From Haloarcula vallismortis ATCC 29715 (GTDB lineage Archaea; Halobacteriota; Halobacteria; Halobacteriales; Haloarculaceae), in assembly GCF_000337775.1 (NCBI RefSeq), contig NZ_AOLQ01000009.1, positions 56,347 to 120,346 on the forward strand: DNA of 64,000 bases. Direction: 5' to 3'. Each line of letters starts with the position of its first letter. The stretch's first letter is position 1. A model generated the notes under the pieces. It saw only the letters and a program-made list of their open reading frames with translations, searched no databases and was not told where the DNA came from. Below are positions 18,092 through 26,316 of this stretch, one piece after another. Position numbers and translations under genes: made by a program.

Positions 18092-19333
18092 TCACCCGAT
18101 TATTGAGACGCGGCCGAGGAACTCGACGAAGTACATGAACACCCACAACAGGCCGATCAACACGAAGTAGAACGCGACCAGCGCCGCCGTCCCCTTCGGG
18201 TCGTACTCGTCGTGACCCAGCTCGACAGCCGGTTCAGTTTCCGCGGCCTCTTCGACCGGTTCCGGGCCGGTCGCCCGCCGCAACTCGCCACCCGAACCCG
18301 TCTGTGGCGGCCGCCCGGTCTGACGGCGTCGCATCGCGGCTGCGAACAACAGCGGCGAGAAGAACGCCAGCAGGACAGAGCCCGAGAGGAGCCACTGCGG
18401 ACCGGAGAGTTCGATACCGCTCCCCTCCTGTCCGCTTCCGCCGCCACTGCCGCCACTGCCGCCATCAAGTGGGCCACCGACAACGACGGCACCCTTCATG
18501 CCGAGCGATGCGTGGGGCGTACAGACGTACTTGTACACGCCCATCTCTTCGAAGGTATGGCTGTAGGTGGTTCCAGCTTCGCTGACTGGGTCACCCGAGT
18601 TGAGCGGGCCGTCGCCGTCTGAAACGACGTTGTGGCCGCCGCCCTCACCAGTCCAGGACCATGTCACTTCGGTCCCGGGCGTCACTCGGACAGCCGGCGG
18701 GTCGAAGGCGAACGCGCCGTTGTTCCCCTGTGCGCCGACCGTTATCTCGACGCTATCGGCGTCGGTTCTGTCGACTGTCGTCCCGTCGTAGTTCGAGACG
18801 TCGTCGAACCAGCCGCCGTAGTCAGGGTTTTCCGGCGGGCCTTGCTGCTGTTGGCCCCCGGAGCCACCGTCACCGGAGCTTCCGCCACCGTCACCGGGTC
18901 GAACGACGACCGCGCCTTTCATCCCGAGTGCTTCGTGGGGAACACAGACGTATTTGAACATCCCCTCCGACTCGAAGGTGTGGCTGTAGGTCGTTCCGGC
19001 CTCGCTGACCGGGTCGCCGGAGTCAAGCGGCCCGTCGCCGTCCGAGACGACGTTGTGGCCGCCGCCTTCGCCGTTCCACTCCCAGACGACCTCTGTTCCC
19101 GGACTGACCATCACTGCCGGCGGGTCGAAGGCGAACGCGCCGTTGTTCCCCTGTGCGCCGACGGTAATCGTAACGGTGTCTTGGCCTCGCTTGTCGACGG
19201 TCCCGTCGTAGTTCGAGACGTCGTCGAACCAGCCGCCGTAGTCCGGTTCGTCCTGTGCTGTCGCGGTGCCGGTCGCGGCCAGCGCCGCTGTCCCGGCCGC
19301 GGCACCGACGAACTGTCGCCGACTCAGCGCCAT
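18092..19333 (-). CDS. Tat-exported double halocyanin fused to membrane helices (oxidase-subunit-like tail)
   Basis: A 413-aa fusion. A twin-arginine signal (MALSRRQFVG..., cleavage near residue 26) precedes two near-identical plastocyanin-type domains, about 30-147 and 170-287. Both have full type-1 copper sites: His93, Cys130, His133, Met138 and His234, Cys271, His274, Met279. A Gly/Ser linker leads to a helix at about 315-334, an acidic loop, and a second helix at about 381-400 in the tail KGTAALVAFYFVLIGLLWVF. That tail looks like the small single-helix subunit of ba3 oxidases. It is probably a two-copper electron wire tethered to the oxidase. The start is the ATG at 19333, because upstream in-frame sequence lacks a signal. 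Confidence 0.88.
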   Translation of the reverse strand: MALSRRQFVGAAAGTAALAATGTATAQDEPDYGGWFDDVSNYDGTVDKRGQDTVTITVGAQGNNGAFAFDPPAVMVSPGTEVVWEWNGEGGGHNVVSDGDGPLDSGDPVSEAGTTYSHTFESEGMFKYVCVPHEALGMKGAVVVRPGDGGGSSGDGGSGGQQQQGPPENPDYGGWFDDVSNYDGTTVDRTDADSVEITVGAQGNNGAFAFDPPAVRVTPGTEVTWSWTGEGGGHNVVSDGDGPLNSGDPVSEAGTTYSHTFEEMGVYKYVCTPHASLGMKGAVVVGGPLDGGSGGSGGGSGQEGSGIELSGPQWLLSGSVLLAFFSPLLFAAAMRRRQTGRPPQTGSGGELRRATGPEPVEEAAETEPAVELGHDEYDPKGTAALVAFYFVLIGLLWVFMYFVEFLGRVSIIG

Positions 19334-19499
19334 CGTCGCACCCCCACCGCGACGTGCGAATCCGGCCGCTGACTGCTTCCAGCTTCGTGCCGTACCATAT
19401 CTGGGTGGACTGTGTATCACATAAAAAAGCCCTAATGTCGTTTTCAGACAGCAGGAACGACCCATTTCTTTTTATAATCCCTCTAACGTACGGCCAGAT
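19334..19499. promoter_or_regulatory. Divergent promoter between the oxidase operon and the copper-supply genes
   Basis: Two strong TATA-like elements face apart. On the plus strand tttataat (19471-19478) lies 22-29 bases before the ATG at 19500. On the minus strand TTTTTTAT (complement of 19421-19428) would place transcription start near 19398, giving the oxidase mRNA a leader of about 65 bases. A shared regulator site between them would coordinate oxidase and copper delivery. I see no perfect palindrome. Confidence 0.5.
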
Positions 19500-19676
19500 A
19501 TGTCTGCCTCAAGCCCTCGGCTCATGACGTTGCTGGCGCTGCTCGGGCTCGCGCCGGTCGCGTACTACATGCAGGGAACCGGACGCTCCATCGTCGCACT
19601 CTCGCTGACCAGCGTCGTCATCATCGCCGGCAGCCTGTTCTTGATGACAAAACCGACCGAGTCGAGCACCGTCTGA
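19500..19676 (+). CDS. 58-aa membrane micro-protein, probable oxidase-associated subunit
   Basis: A 58-residue ORF starting MSASSPRLMTLLALLGLAPV with two hydrophobic stretches (about 9-23 and 32-49) and a short polar end. It has a good TATA element at leaderless spacing, uses typical GC-rich codons, and stops one base before the start of the TauE/SafE-like gene (TGATATG). Small membrane subunits of this size are known from haloarchaeal ba3 oxidase clusters, which fits its position opposite the oxidase operon. The exact family is not certain. Confidence 0.7.
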   Translation: MSASSPRLMTLLALLGLAPVAYYMQGTGRSIVALSLTSVVIIAGSLFLMTKPTESSTV

Positions 19677-19677
19677 T

Positions 19678-20451
19678 ATGCAGTTTGGGACGGCGGGACT
19701 GAGTTCCGGTGAGACGGCCGGCCTCGCGGCCTTCGTCGGGCTGGGCCTCGTCGGCAGCGTCCACTGCCTCGGGATGTGCGGGCCGTTAGTCACCACCTAC
19801 GCCGACAGACTCGACGACGGCGGGCCGGTGTCTGGCCACGAAATACGGCAGCACGCGCTGTTCAACGCCGGCCGGACGCTGAGTTATGCGCTCGTGGGAA
19901 CGGTGCTGGGCGCTCTCGGTGGCGTCCTGTACGACGTCGCCGGGTTAGCACGCCTCGGAACCGCTGTCCGGGGTGCTGTCGGGGTCTTCGTCGGCCTCGC
20001 TATCATCGTCGTCGGTATCGGGTATCTCTCGCGTGGGCAGGCCGTCGACGTGGCCCGGTCGCTACCGTTGGTCGGGGACCTTTTCCAGCGACTCTCTGCG
20101 TCGCTCGTCGCTAAGGTCGACCAGTGGGTCGACGGGCCGGGAATGGTCGCGCTGGGTGCGATGCACGGGCTGCTCCCCTGCCCGCTGCTCTATCCGGCGT
20201 TCCTGTACGCGTTCGCGACTGGCTCCGCGCTCACCGGCGGCCTCTCGCTGGCCGCGCTCGGCCTCGGGACGTTTCCGCTGGTGTTCGCCTACGGGACCGC
20301 CTTCGGGACGCTGTCGCCGGGCCATCGCGCAACGCTGCACCGGGCGCTCGGCGTCGTTTTCATCGCGCTGGCGCTCGTCCCGCTGTCGAACGGGCTGGCG
20401 GCGTTTGGCATCGCCATCCCGAAACCACCCCTGCCGATGCCCTGGACATGA
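19678..20451 (+). CDS. TauE/SafE-family (CcoH/UreH-like) membrane protein
   Basis: A 257-aa membrane protein with about six helices. The N-terminal motif SVHCLGMCGPLV (Cys30, Cys34) is the hallmark of the TauE/SafE UreH-like group that sits beside copper ATPases in cytochrome oxidase assembly clusters. A second conserved motif is GMVALGAMHGLLPCPLLYPAF. The family is annotated as a sulfite exporter, but in this setting copper handling for the oxidase is the better inference. It begins one base after the micro-protein stop and overlaps the ATPase start by four bases (ATGA), forming a tight operon. Confidence 0.85.
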   Translation: MQFGTAGLSSGETAGLAAFVGLGLVGSVHCLGMCGPLVTTYADRLDDGGPVSGHEIRQHALFNAGRTLSYALVGTVLGALGGVLYDVAGLARLGTAVRGAVGVFVGLAIIVVGIGYLSRGQAVDVARSLPLVGDLFQRLSASLVAKVDQWVDGPGMVALGAMHGLLPCPLLYPAFLYAFATGSALTGGLSLAALGLGTFPLVFAYGTAFGTLSPGHRATLHRALGVVFIALALVPLSNGLAAFGIAIPKPPLPMPWT

Positions 20452-22829
20452 CTCACTGCACGCTCTGTGATCTACCGGTCGAGACGCCGGTCACTGACGA
20501 CGCGGTCGAAGGGACGTTCTGCTGTCGGGGCTGTCTGGAAGTTGCCAGAACGCTCGACGACCCGGCGACGGAGACCCGCGACGCGGCCGATACTGGACCC
20601 GACCCGGACGAGGCCGATGGCGAGACCGCGTTTCTCTCTGTCGACGGGATGCACTGTGCGACCTGCGAGACATTTCTCGAAGCGCGGGCCACGGACCACG
20701 ACGGCGTCGCTGCCGCGGCCGCCAGTTACCCAACGGGGACGATGAAACTCACCTACGACGCCGACGCGCTTTCCGAGTCGGACCTCATGGACGCGGTGGC
20801 CGGCACCGGCTACGACACCAGTTTGCAGGCTACGGAGACCGACGACGAGTACGAACTGGAAGGCCGTCTCATCGTCGGCGGCTTCTTCGGGATGATGACC
20901 ATGCTGTGGTACATCCTCTTTCTGTACCCGGCCTACCTCGACATCGATCCGTCGCTGTTGCTGTTCGACCCGAGCGGGCAGGCGGGCGATTACCTGCTGT
21001 GGAATATGGCCGTGATGACCGGCGTCGTGGTCGGCTACACCGGGTGGCCGTTGCTTCGCGGGGCCTACGTCAGCCTCCGGGCCGGTCGGCCGAACATGGA
21101 TCTGCTGGTGGCGATGGCTGCCGTGACTGCCTTCTTATACAGCGTCGTCGCTGTCATCTTGGGACATACAGAGGTGTACTTCGACGTGGCGACGGTCATC
21201 GTCATGGCCGTCTCGGTCGGCGACTACTATCAGGACCGCGTCCGGCGGGCCGCGCTGGACCGGCTCACGGAGTTCACGACACAGCGGGCCGATAGCGCAC
21301 GCCGACGAACCGACGGGGGCCACGAGGAAGTCGACGTCGGAGCGCTGTCGGCTGGCGACGATGTCGTCATCCGGTCTGGCGAGCGAATCCCAGTCGATGG
21401 AACCGTCGTCGAGGGGACTGCGGCTGTCGACGAGTCGCTCGTCACCGGCGAATCGCTGGCTGTCAGGAAGACGGACGGCGACGCGGTCATCGGCGGGTCA
21501 CTCGTGACACAGGGCGGTATCGTCGCCCGCGTTGGACCCGACGCTGAGAGCACCGTCGACCGACTCACGAACCTGCTGTGGGAGGTACAGAGCACGCGCG
21601 GCGGCGTCCAGCGGCTGGTCGACCGCATCGCCGCCGTCTTCGTCCCGCTGGTGGTCGTGCTTGCCGTGCTCGCCACCGGCGGGCACCTCGCTGCTGGAGC
21701 GACACCAACGGACGCGATGTTGACCGGACTGGCGGTACTCGTGGTCTCCTGTCCCTGCGCGCTAGGGCTGGCGACGCCGCTGGCGACTGCGGCCGGCATC
21801 CGTCGGGCGCTGGATGGCGGAACCGTTGTCACCGGTGACGCGGTGTTCGAGACGGCGACCGACGCGGACGTGGTCGCATTCGACAAAACGGGCACACTGA
21901 CGACCGGCGAGATGGAACTGCTGGAGCGGGCCGGCGACGGGGCGATGGCCCGCGCGGCCGCAGTCGAGCAGTTCGCGGAGCATCCCGTCGCCGAAGCGGT
22001 GACGGACGCTGTCCGGGTCCCGGACGCGGCCGTCTCCGGGTTCGAGCAACACCCGGGACAGGGCGTCAGTGCGACTGTCGACGGGGAACGGGTCGTTGTC
22101 GGGACCCGGGCGCTGTTCGACGACCTCGGGTTCGGTGTGCCCGCCGACCTCCGGGCCCGGTGTGAGCGTGCCACCGAGAACGGGCGCGTCCCGGCACTCG
22201 TCGGGTGGGACGGCGAAGCGCGAGACGTACTTGTTGCGGGCGACAGGCTCCGCTCGCACTGGGAGTCGGTCGTTTCGACGCTCGCCCGTGACCGCGAGGT
22301 CGTCGTCATCACCGGTGACCGCCCCGAAGCCGCGACGCCCTTCGAGCGGCATGAGGGTGTCGACGAGGTGTTCGCTGGCGTCCCGCCGGAGGCAAAGGCC
22401 GAGGTCGTCGAGCGGCTGCAGTCCCGCGGGACCGTCGCGATGGTCGGCGACGGCAGCAACGACGCCCCGGCGCTCGCGGCTGCTGACGTGGGTATCGCTA
22501 TGGCATCGGGCACATCACTGGCCGCCGATGCGGCCGACGCGGTCGTGACGACGGACGACCTGCGCGCCGTCCCGGACGTGTTCGCGGTGACGGCCGCGAC
22601 CCGCACGCGGGTCCGCCAGAACCTCGCGTGGGCGTTCTGTTACAACGCCGTTGCGCTCCCGCTCGCGCTGCTTGGTGTCCTGAACCCACTGTTTGCGGCC
22701 CTGGCGATGACGGCCAGCAGCCTGCTTGTCGTGGGGAACTCTACGCGGACGCTGGCGGGAACAGTCGCCCACGGCGCGGCGAATCCTGATGAACCGGCCA
22801 CCCCCAAGCAGCCGAAAGCGGCCGACTGA
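20448..22829 (+). CDS. CcoI/CopA-like copper-translocating P1B-type ATPase
   Basis: A 793-aa P-type ATPase. The N-terminus holds a Cys-rich metal-binding segment (Cys4, Cys7, and CCRGC at 25-29) typical of CcoI-type oxidase-assembly pumps, then an HMA domain with GMHCATC (Cys70, Cys73). Eight helices are expected; the ion-path CPC lies in SCPCALGLATP at about 433-443. The phosphorylated Asp479 is in DKTGTLT, and MVGDGSNDAPAL is the hinge. It probably supplies copper for CuA and CuB of the divergently encoded ba3 oxidase. Export for detoxification is the alternative. The four-base overlap with the TauE/SafE gene supports joint function. Confidence 0.92.
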   Translation: MTHCTLCDLPVETPVTDDAVEGTFCCRGCLEVARTLDDPATETRDAADTGPDPDEADGETAFLSVDGMHCATCETFLEARATDHDGVAAAAASYPTGTMKLTYDADALSESDLMDAVAGTGYDTSLQATETDDEYELEGRLIVGGFFGMMTMLWYILFLYPAYLDIDPSLLLFDPSGQAGDYLLWNMAVMTGVVVGYTGWPLLRGAYVSLRAGRPNMDLLVAMAAVTAFLYSVVAVILGHTEVYFDVATVIVMAVSVGDYYQDRVRRAALDRLTEFTTQRADSARRRTDGGHEEVDVGALSAGDDVVIRSGERIPVDGTVVEGTAAVDESLVTGESLAVRKTDGDAVIGGSLVTQGGIVARVGPDAESTVDRLTNLLWEVQSTRGGVQRLVDRIAAVFVPLVVVLAVLATGGHLAAGATPTDAMLTGLAVLVVSCPCALGLATPLATAAGIRRALDGGTVVTGDAVFETATDADVVAFDKTGTLTTGEMELLERAGDGAMARAAAVEQFAEHPVAEAVTDAVRVPDAAVSGFEQHPGQGVSATVDGERVVVGTRALFDDLGFGVPADLRARCERATENGRVPALVGWDGEARDVLVAGDRLRSHWESVVSTLARDREVVVITGDRPEAATPFERHEGVDEVFAGVPPEAKAEVVERLQSRGTVAMVGDGSNDAPALAAADVGIAMASGTSLAADAADAVVTTDDLRAVPDVFAVTAATRTRVRQNLAWAFCYNAVALPLALLGVLNPLFAALAMTASSLLVVGNSTRTLAGTVAHGAANPDEPATPKQPKAAD

Positions 22830-23486
22830 TGTCGTGCTGTCGATTGCGTCCGTCTCAGTATCCGCTGGTGAGTGTTATTTGGTATCATGTCTGAAACAGA
22901 TTTAATATATCACCGGTTCTGGACGTATATACGTCGCTTTCACCGACGTGGTGACCCATGACCTACGCAATTCCCGTTCCCGCGCCAACGTCGTTCGCTC
23001 GCTGGCTATACAGCGGGCGGTCGGCCATCGAACGTAGCTGCAACGCTACGGTCGGGTATGCACCCCTTATTGGGGAACGGGCCACCGCGGACACCCGCTC
23101 GGTGAAAATTCCGCCCGTGGCACCATAGACTGGTTCGCCGCCGTGGGACCGGCGTCCCACTCACGGACGCCGCACTGCGGCGGCGATTCGACTGGGCTCA
23201 CTGTCGAGCGGTGGAACTCTACCCACCGCTTGGCTGTTCCGTCTGCGAGGCCTGCACCGCCCGGTGTGGCCTGTCGGCGTGCCATCGCCCGGCCCTGAGC
23301 CTGTACTGTACTACATAGCTATCTCGCTGTCCAGCCTTCGGGTTCCCCATCATCCCGGTGTGAGAATCCGCTACCGGCCGTTCTGGGCCGGACGTACGCG
23401 CCCGCCACACCCCGCGCAGTCCCCAGCCGACGCGACTCGATTGGTGAGTGCCCTCCGGGTTCGGTTCGACTCCGGCCGTCGGCGTT
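22830..23486. other. 657-base gene-poor region with a palindrome, a hairpin and two short ORFs of doubtful status
   Basis: No convincing gene is seen. Visible elements are a 14-bp palindrome containing a TATA sequence (22922-22935); a 56-codon ORF at 22958-23128 (MTYAIPVPAP...) starting 25-33 bases after that TATA but not acidic; a 35-codon ORF at 23211-23318 with six Cys (GCSVCEACTARCG); and a GC hairpin ccggcc/ggccgg at 23374-23391. Codon use in these ORFs is unlike neighbouring genes. A decayed gene or a structured RNA are both possible. Confidence 0.5.
22922..22935. promoter_or_regulatory. 14-bp perfect palindrome containing a TATA sequence
   Basis: GACGTATATACGTC is a perfect 14-bp palindrome whose centre (gtatatac) looks like a haloarchaeal TATA box. 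An ATG follows 23 bases after its end (22958). An AT-rich tttaatatat at about 22910-22919 precedes it. It could be a promoter that is also an operator. Whether anything is transcribed from it is unknown. Confidence 0.4.
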
Positions 23487-23798
23487 ATGTCGCTGCAGGC
23501 GACCCCCCCGACCGAGGTATCGGCCGACGTATCACTGCGCGTCCCGCGTGGCGGGTCCGAGACCCTCGAAGCCGGTGTCGCCGACGTCCTCGCGGCCGTC
23601 GACGGCGTCGAAGACGTGGCCGTTGACCGCGTGACAAGTGTCCGGCCCACCTGGACCGACATCCGGGTCGACGCTGATGTATCGCTCACGCTGCAGGCCG
23701 ACGATGAGCGCAACACCGCCGATGGCCGCAGCGAACTCCTCCAAGAGGGGTTCGGCGTGATGGCGGTCAACCGCGTCGACGTGGCCGGTGACGCGTAA
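23487..23798 (+). CDS. Small hypothetical protein
   Basis: A 103-aa protein I do not recognise. It is acidic and Val/Asp/Ala-rich (for example VADVLAAVDGVEDVAVDRV), with strong GC bias in third codon positions, so it is very probably coding despite the poor surroundings. The pattern suggests an alternating alpha/beta domain like small HMA/ACT-type folds, but no metal motif is present. I start at the ATG at 23487 (MSLQATPP...); the frame extends 13 codons upstream. It has no close operon partner. Confidence 0.65.
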   Translation: MSLQATPPTEVSADVSLRVPRGGSETLEAGVADVLAAVDGVEDVAVDRVTSVRPTWTDIRVDADVSLTLQADDERNTADGRSELLQEGFGVMAVNRVDVAGDA

Positions 23799-24059
23799 GC
23801 GAAGCCCACCAACCCGTCTCCTGCCTTCCCGAAATAGTGAGCGACCTGTCCGGCACAGCCGGAAAGTCCACACCATGCACCGAATACACCTCGCCACTGT
23901 CATCGACAGACGGCGACGCGACTCGAAGAGCCGAGAACAGTCAGGCCGCACCCGGCGGCTGTAGCCGCCGGTCCCGGTTGTAGTAGCTCTCCGTTGTCAC
24001 CCATTCTCTTGTCACTGTGTGGCCCAGCCTGTAAGCCACTGGGGCGCGAAGCTGTACGT
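23799..24059. other. 261-base intergenic region with two strong hairpins
   Basis: The stretch contains TCCGGC-ACA-GCCGGA (23849-23863) and CCGGCGGCT-GT-AGCCGCCGG (23952-23971), both perfect stems. Two overlapping short ORFs (29 and about 48 codons) end at or near the second hairpin but have poor coding character. It could hold a small structured RNA or a terminator plus the promoter of the next gene. No family is recognised. Confidence 0.4.
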
Positions 24060-24521
24060 ATGACCGTTCATACGTCCGACGACCAGTGGCTCGATGCGCC
24101 AGTCGAGACGGTGTTTGCGTTCATGGACGAGCCGGCAAACCAGGCGGCTGTCACGCCAAGCCTGACCCGTGCCGACCGCATCGAGCGCCTGCCAAACGGC
24201 GGGAACCGCGCCGCCTACGAGTACGCGATGTTCGGAGTCACACTCACCGGCGAGGTTCGCGCATCGACGTACGAGCCGCCCGAACGAATCGTGTACGAGA
24301 TGAGCGGCGATCTGACGGGGCGGATCGCCTGGCGATTCGAACCGGAACGTGGCGGCACGCGACTCACCTACGCGGCCGACTACGAGGTCCCGGGGCCACT
24401 CCCGGAGTTCCTCCTCGCGCCGCTCATCAGGTGGTACAACCGGCGGGAGGTCCGACAGCTTCTGTACAACGTCGCCGAGGCAGTCGAGGGCAAAGTGCAG
24501 GCAACCGCCGGCACGGCGTAA
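24060..24521 (+). CDS. SRPBCC-family (polyketide cyclase/START-like) protein
   Basis: A 153-aa single-domain helix-grip protein. The pattern DDQWLDAPVETVFAFMDEPAN...AAYEYAMFGVTLTGEVRAS...RIAWRFEPERGGTRLTYAADY is typical of haloarchaeal SRPBCC proteins, which bind hydrophobic ligands in a deep cavity. Ligand and role are unknown. I chose the ATG at 24060 (MTVHTSDD...), because the 22 in-frame residues upstream are not acidic and do not match the family. It converges on the MutS-like gene with a 2-base gap. Confidence 0.82.
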   Translation: MTVHTSDDQWLDAPVETVFAFMDEPANQAAVTPSLTRADRIERLPNGGNRAAYEYAMFGVTLTGEVRASTYEPPERIVYEMSGDLTGRIAWRFEPERGGTRLTYAADYEVPGPLPEFLLAPLIRWYNRREVRQLLYNVAEAVEGKVQATAGTA

Positions 24522-24523
24522 CG

Positions 24524-26281
24524 CTACTCGTCGGTCCAGAGCGCGTCCGACAGCGTCCGCTGGACCGCTTCCTCGCCGACGGCCGTGGCGAGCGTCTCGA
24601 ACCCGCTCCGCTCGACGGGGTCGCTCGCGTTGGCGACGAGACGGGAGACGATGAACTCAGGCGTGGACTTCCCGACAGTGCCAAACCGTGGCTGATAGTC
24701 GACCTGCAGGTCGAGGTCCTGATTCAGCCCTTCGGCGAAGATGCCGTCGACGCGGGCCTCCGTCGGCAGCGGTTCGAGGTCGTCCGCGAGGTGCGTGACG
24801 AACACGCCCAAGGCGTCGCGGTCGACGGTCAGCGTCACCAGCCCATGAAGGAGGTCGGCGGCGGAGCCGGGTTCGGTGATGGCCTCGAACTCGTCGACGA
24901 GCATCAGCGTCCGGTCGCTCTCGGTCAGCGGTGGAACGACCGAACGTAGCGTCGATTCGAGGACGCCGGCGTTGAACGACGCGTGCCGGCGGTGGAACAC
25001 GACGGTGTCGACGATGCCCACCTCGGCGGCCTCTGCGGGGACCGGCAGCCCCATCTGGGCGAGCAGTTGCACCTGACACAGCGTCTCCAGCAGGGTCGTC
25101 TTCCCGCCGGAGTTCGCGCCGGTCAGGACGGCTACCCGGTCGCCACTCGGTGGTTGGTTCGCCCGGTCGAGATCGAGCGTGTGGTCGCCGATAGCGTAGG
25201 TGACCGGCTGGACGCTCTCTACGTCCGCAATGGTGAGGTTCCGGGCTCGTTTCACTGCGATAGTCTTGCGGTCCTCGACGAAGGTAGGCCGGGTCAGGTC
25301 GAACGCGATGGCGAAGCGGGCAAGCGACACCGAAAACGCGATGTCGTCCACTGCTTCGATTGCGGCGTCGATGTCCTCGCGGGCATCGGCGAGGTCATCT
25401 TCCAGCCGGCCAGCGACCGCCTGTTCCCGCTCCTGTACGTCGCTTCGCAGCGTGCTTCGGAGTTCCCGAAGCGCCACGTCGACGAAATCACGGGCGTCGG
25501 TCGCTTCACGGGGCATCGCGTCCCGAACTCTGGCGGCGTCGATCCCCGTTTCGCTCGTGACGTGGCGTACCAGTGCGTCCTGAAACTCGTCGGGCCGCCG
25601 CGCCCCCTCCTGGACGGCCTCGACGACCTCCATCGAGGCGGCCGCGAGGTCTTCGATTTGCCCGAGCTGGTCACGCAGCCGGTCGAGTTCCTCGTCGGCT
25701 CCCTCGCCGACTGATTCGCCGTCGCCCGCGAGCCCGGCAAGCGCTGCCCGGCCGGCCGACAGTGACTCGCCGTCGAGGGCTGCCAGCGGCTCGAACACGC
25801 CGCTCTCGATACCGGTCTCACGAAGTGCGAGCGCCACGTCGACTGCGGCCAGTTCGCCGCCGTCGGCGTCGTAGGCGTCGAACGCATCGAGGACGGCCCG
25901 CTGGTCACTCTCGCTGAGGCCGGCCCACGTGTCCCGCGCTTCGAGCACGTCGTCCAGCCGCTCGTCCATCGCCTCGCGGGTCGGCAGCGGCGTCAGCACG
26001 CGGATGCTGTCGGCCGCGTCCTCGGTGACCGCGTACTCCTCGGCGAGGTCGAGCAGCTCCTTGTACACGTCGCGGGTGTCTCTGGTGGCGAGCAGGTCCA
26101 TCGACTCGGCCCCGGTCGCCCGCCGGAGGATGCGCGTCGCGCGCCCCCGAGAGAGGCCGGCCGTGGTTAGCGCTCGTGTGTCCGCCGACTCGATGGCCTC
26201 TATGGCCCGCTCGACGCCCAGCTCCTCGGTGAGCAGATCGGACGTCTTCGGGCCGATGCCCCAGTACTCCTCCAGTCGCAT
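24524..26281 (-). CDS. HhH-containing MutS-like ATPase
   Basis: A 585-aa MutS-superfamily ATPase. The N-terminus has a helix-hairpin-helix DNA-binding motif (YWGIGPKTSDLLTEELG, about 6-22) in place of the MutS mismatch-recognition domain. A long helical lever region (about 130-330, LRDQLGQIEDLAAAS..., AGRLEDDLADAREDIDAAI) precedes the ABC-type ATPase: Walker A GANSGGKTT near 388-396, Walker B LMLVDEFEA near 460, and FVTHLADDL as the switch His. No Smr nuclease domain is visible. It is related to archaeal MutS5/MutS2-like proteins, and its role (recombination control against repair) is open. Confidence 0.85.
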   Translation of the reverse strand: MRLEEYWGIGPKTSDLLTEELGVERAIEAIESADTRALTTAGLSRGRATRILRRATGAESMDLLATRDTRDVYKELLDLAEEYAVTEDAADSIRVLTPLPTREAMDERLDDVLEARDTWAGLSESDQRAVLDAFDAYDADGGELAAVDVALALRETGIESGVFEPLAALDGESLSAGRAALAGLAGDGESVGEGADEELDRLRDQLGQIEDLAAASMEVVEAVQEGARRPDEFQDALVRHVTSETGIDAARVRDAMPREATDARDFVDVALRELRSTLRSDVQEREQAVAGRLEDDLADAREDIDAAIEAVDDIAFSVSLARFAIAFDLTRPTFVEDRKTIAVKRARNLTIADVESVQPVTYAIGDHTLDLDRANQPPSGDRVAVLTGANSGGKTTLLETLCQVQLLAQMGLPVPAEAAEVGIVDTVVFHRRHASFNAGVLESTLRSVVPPLTESDRTLMLVDEFEAITEPGSAADLLHGLVTLTVDRDALGVFVTHLADDLEPLPTEARVDGIFAEGLNQDLDLQVDYQPRFGTVGKSTPEFIVSRLVANASDPVERSGFETLATAVGEEAVQRTLSDALWTDE

Positions 26282-26316
26282 GGACGGGTGGATGCAGGCG
26301 GCCCGCTTAGGCGTTT

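Noticed and set aside
21230..22606. 458-codon Ser/Thr-rich open frame on the minus strand
   Set aside because: It lies wholly antisense to the copper ATPase, has Ser/Ala/Thr/Arg-rich composition typical of the complement of GC-rich acidic genes, and no domain.
23445..23482. tRNA T-arm-like gggttcggttcgactcc
   Set aside because: No acceptor or D-arm partner can be found nearby on either strand.
23840..23890. GGAAAGTCC sequence recalling the RNase P RNA core
   Set aside because: The preceding GAG, the ACAGAA partner motif and the P4 pairing are not seen, and the size of the non-coding stretch is too small.
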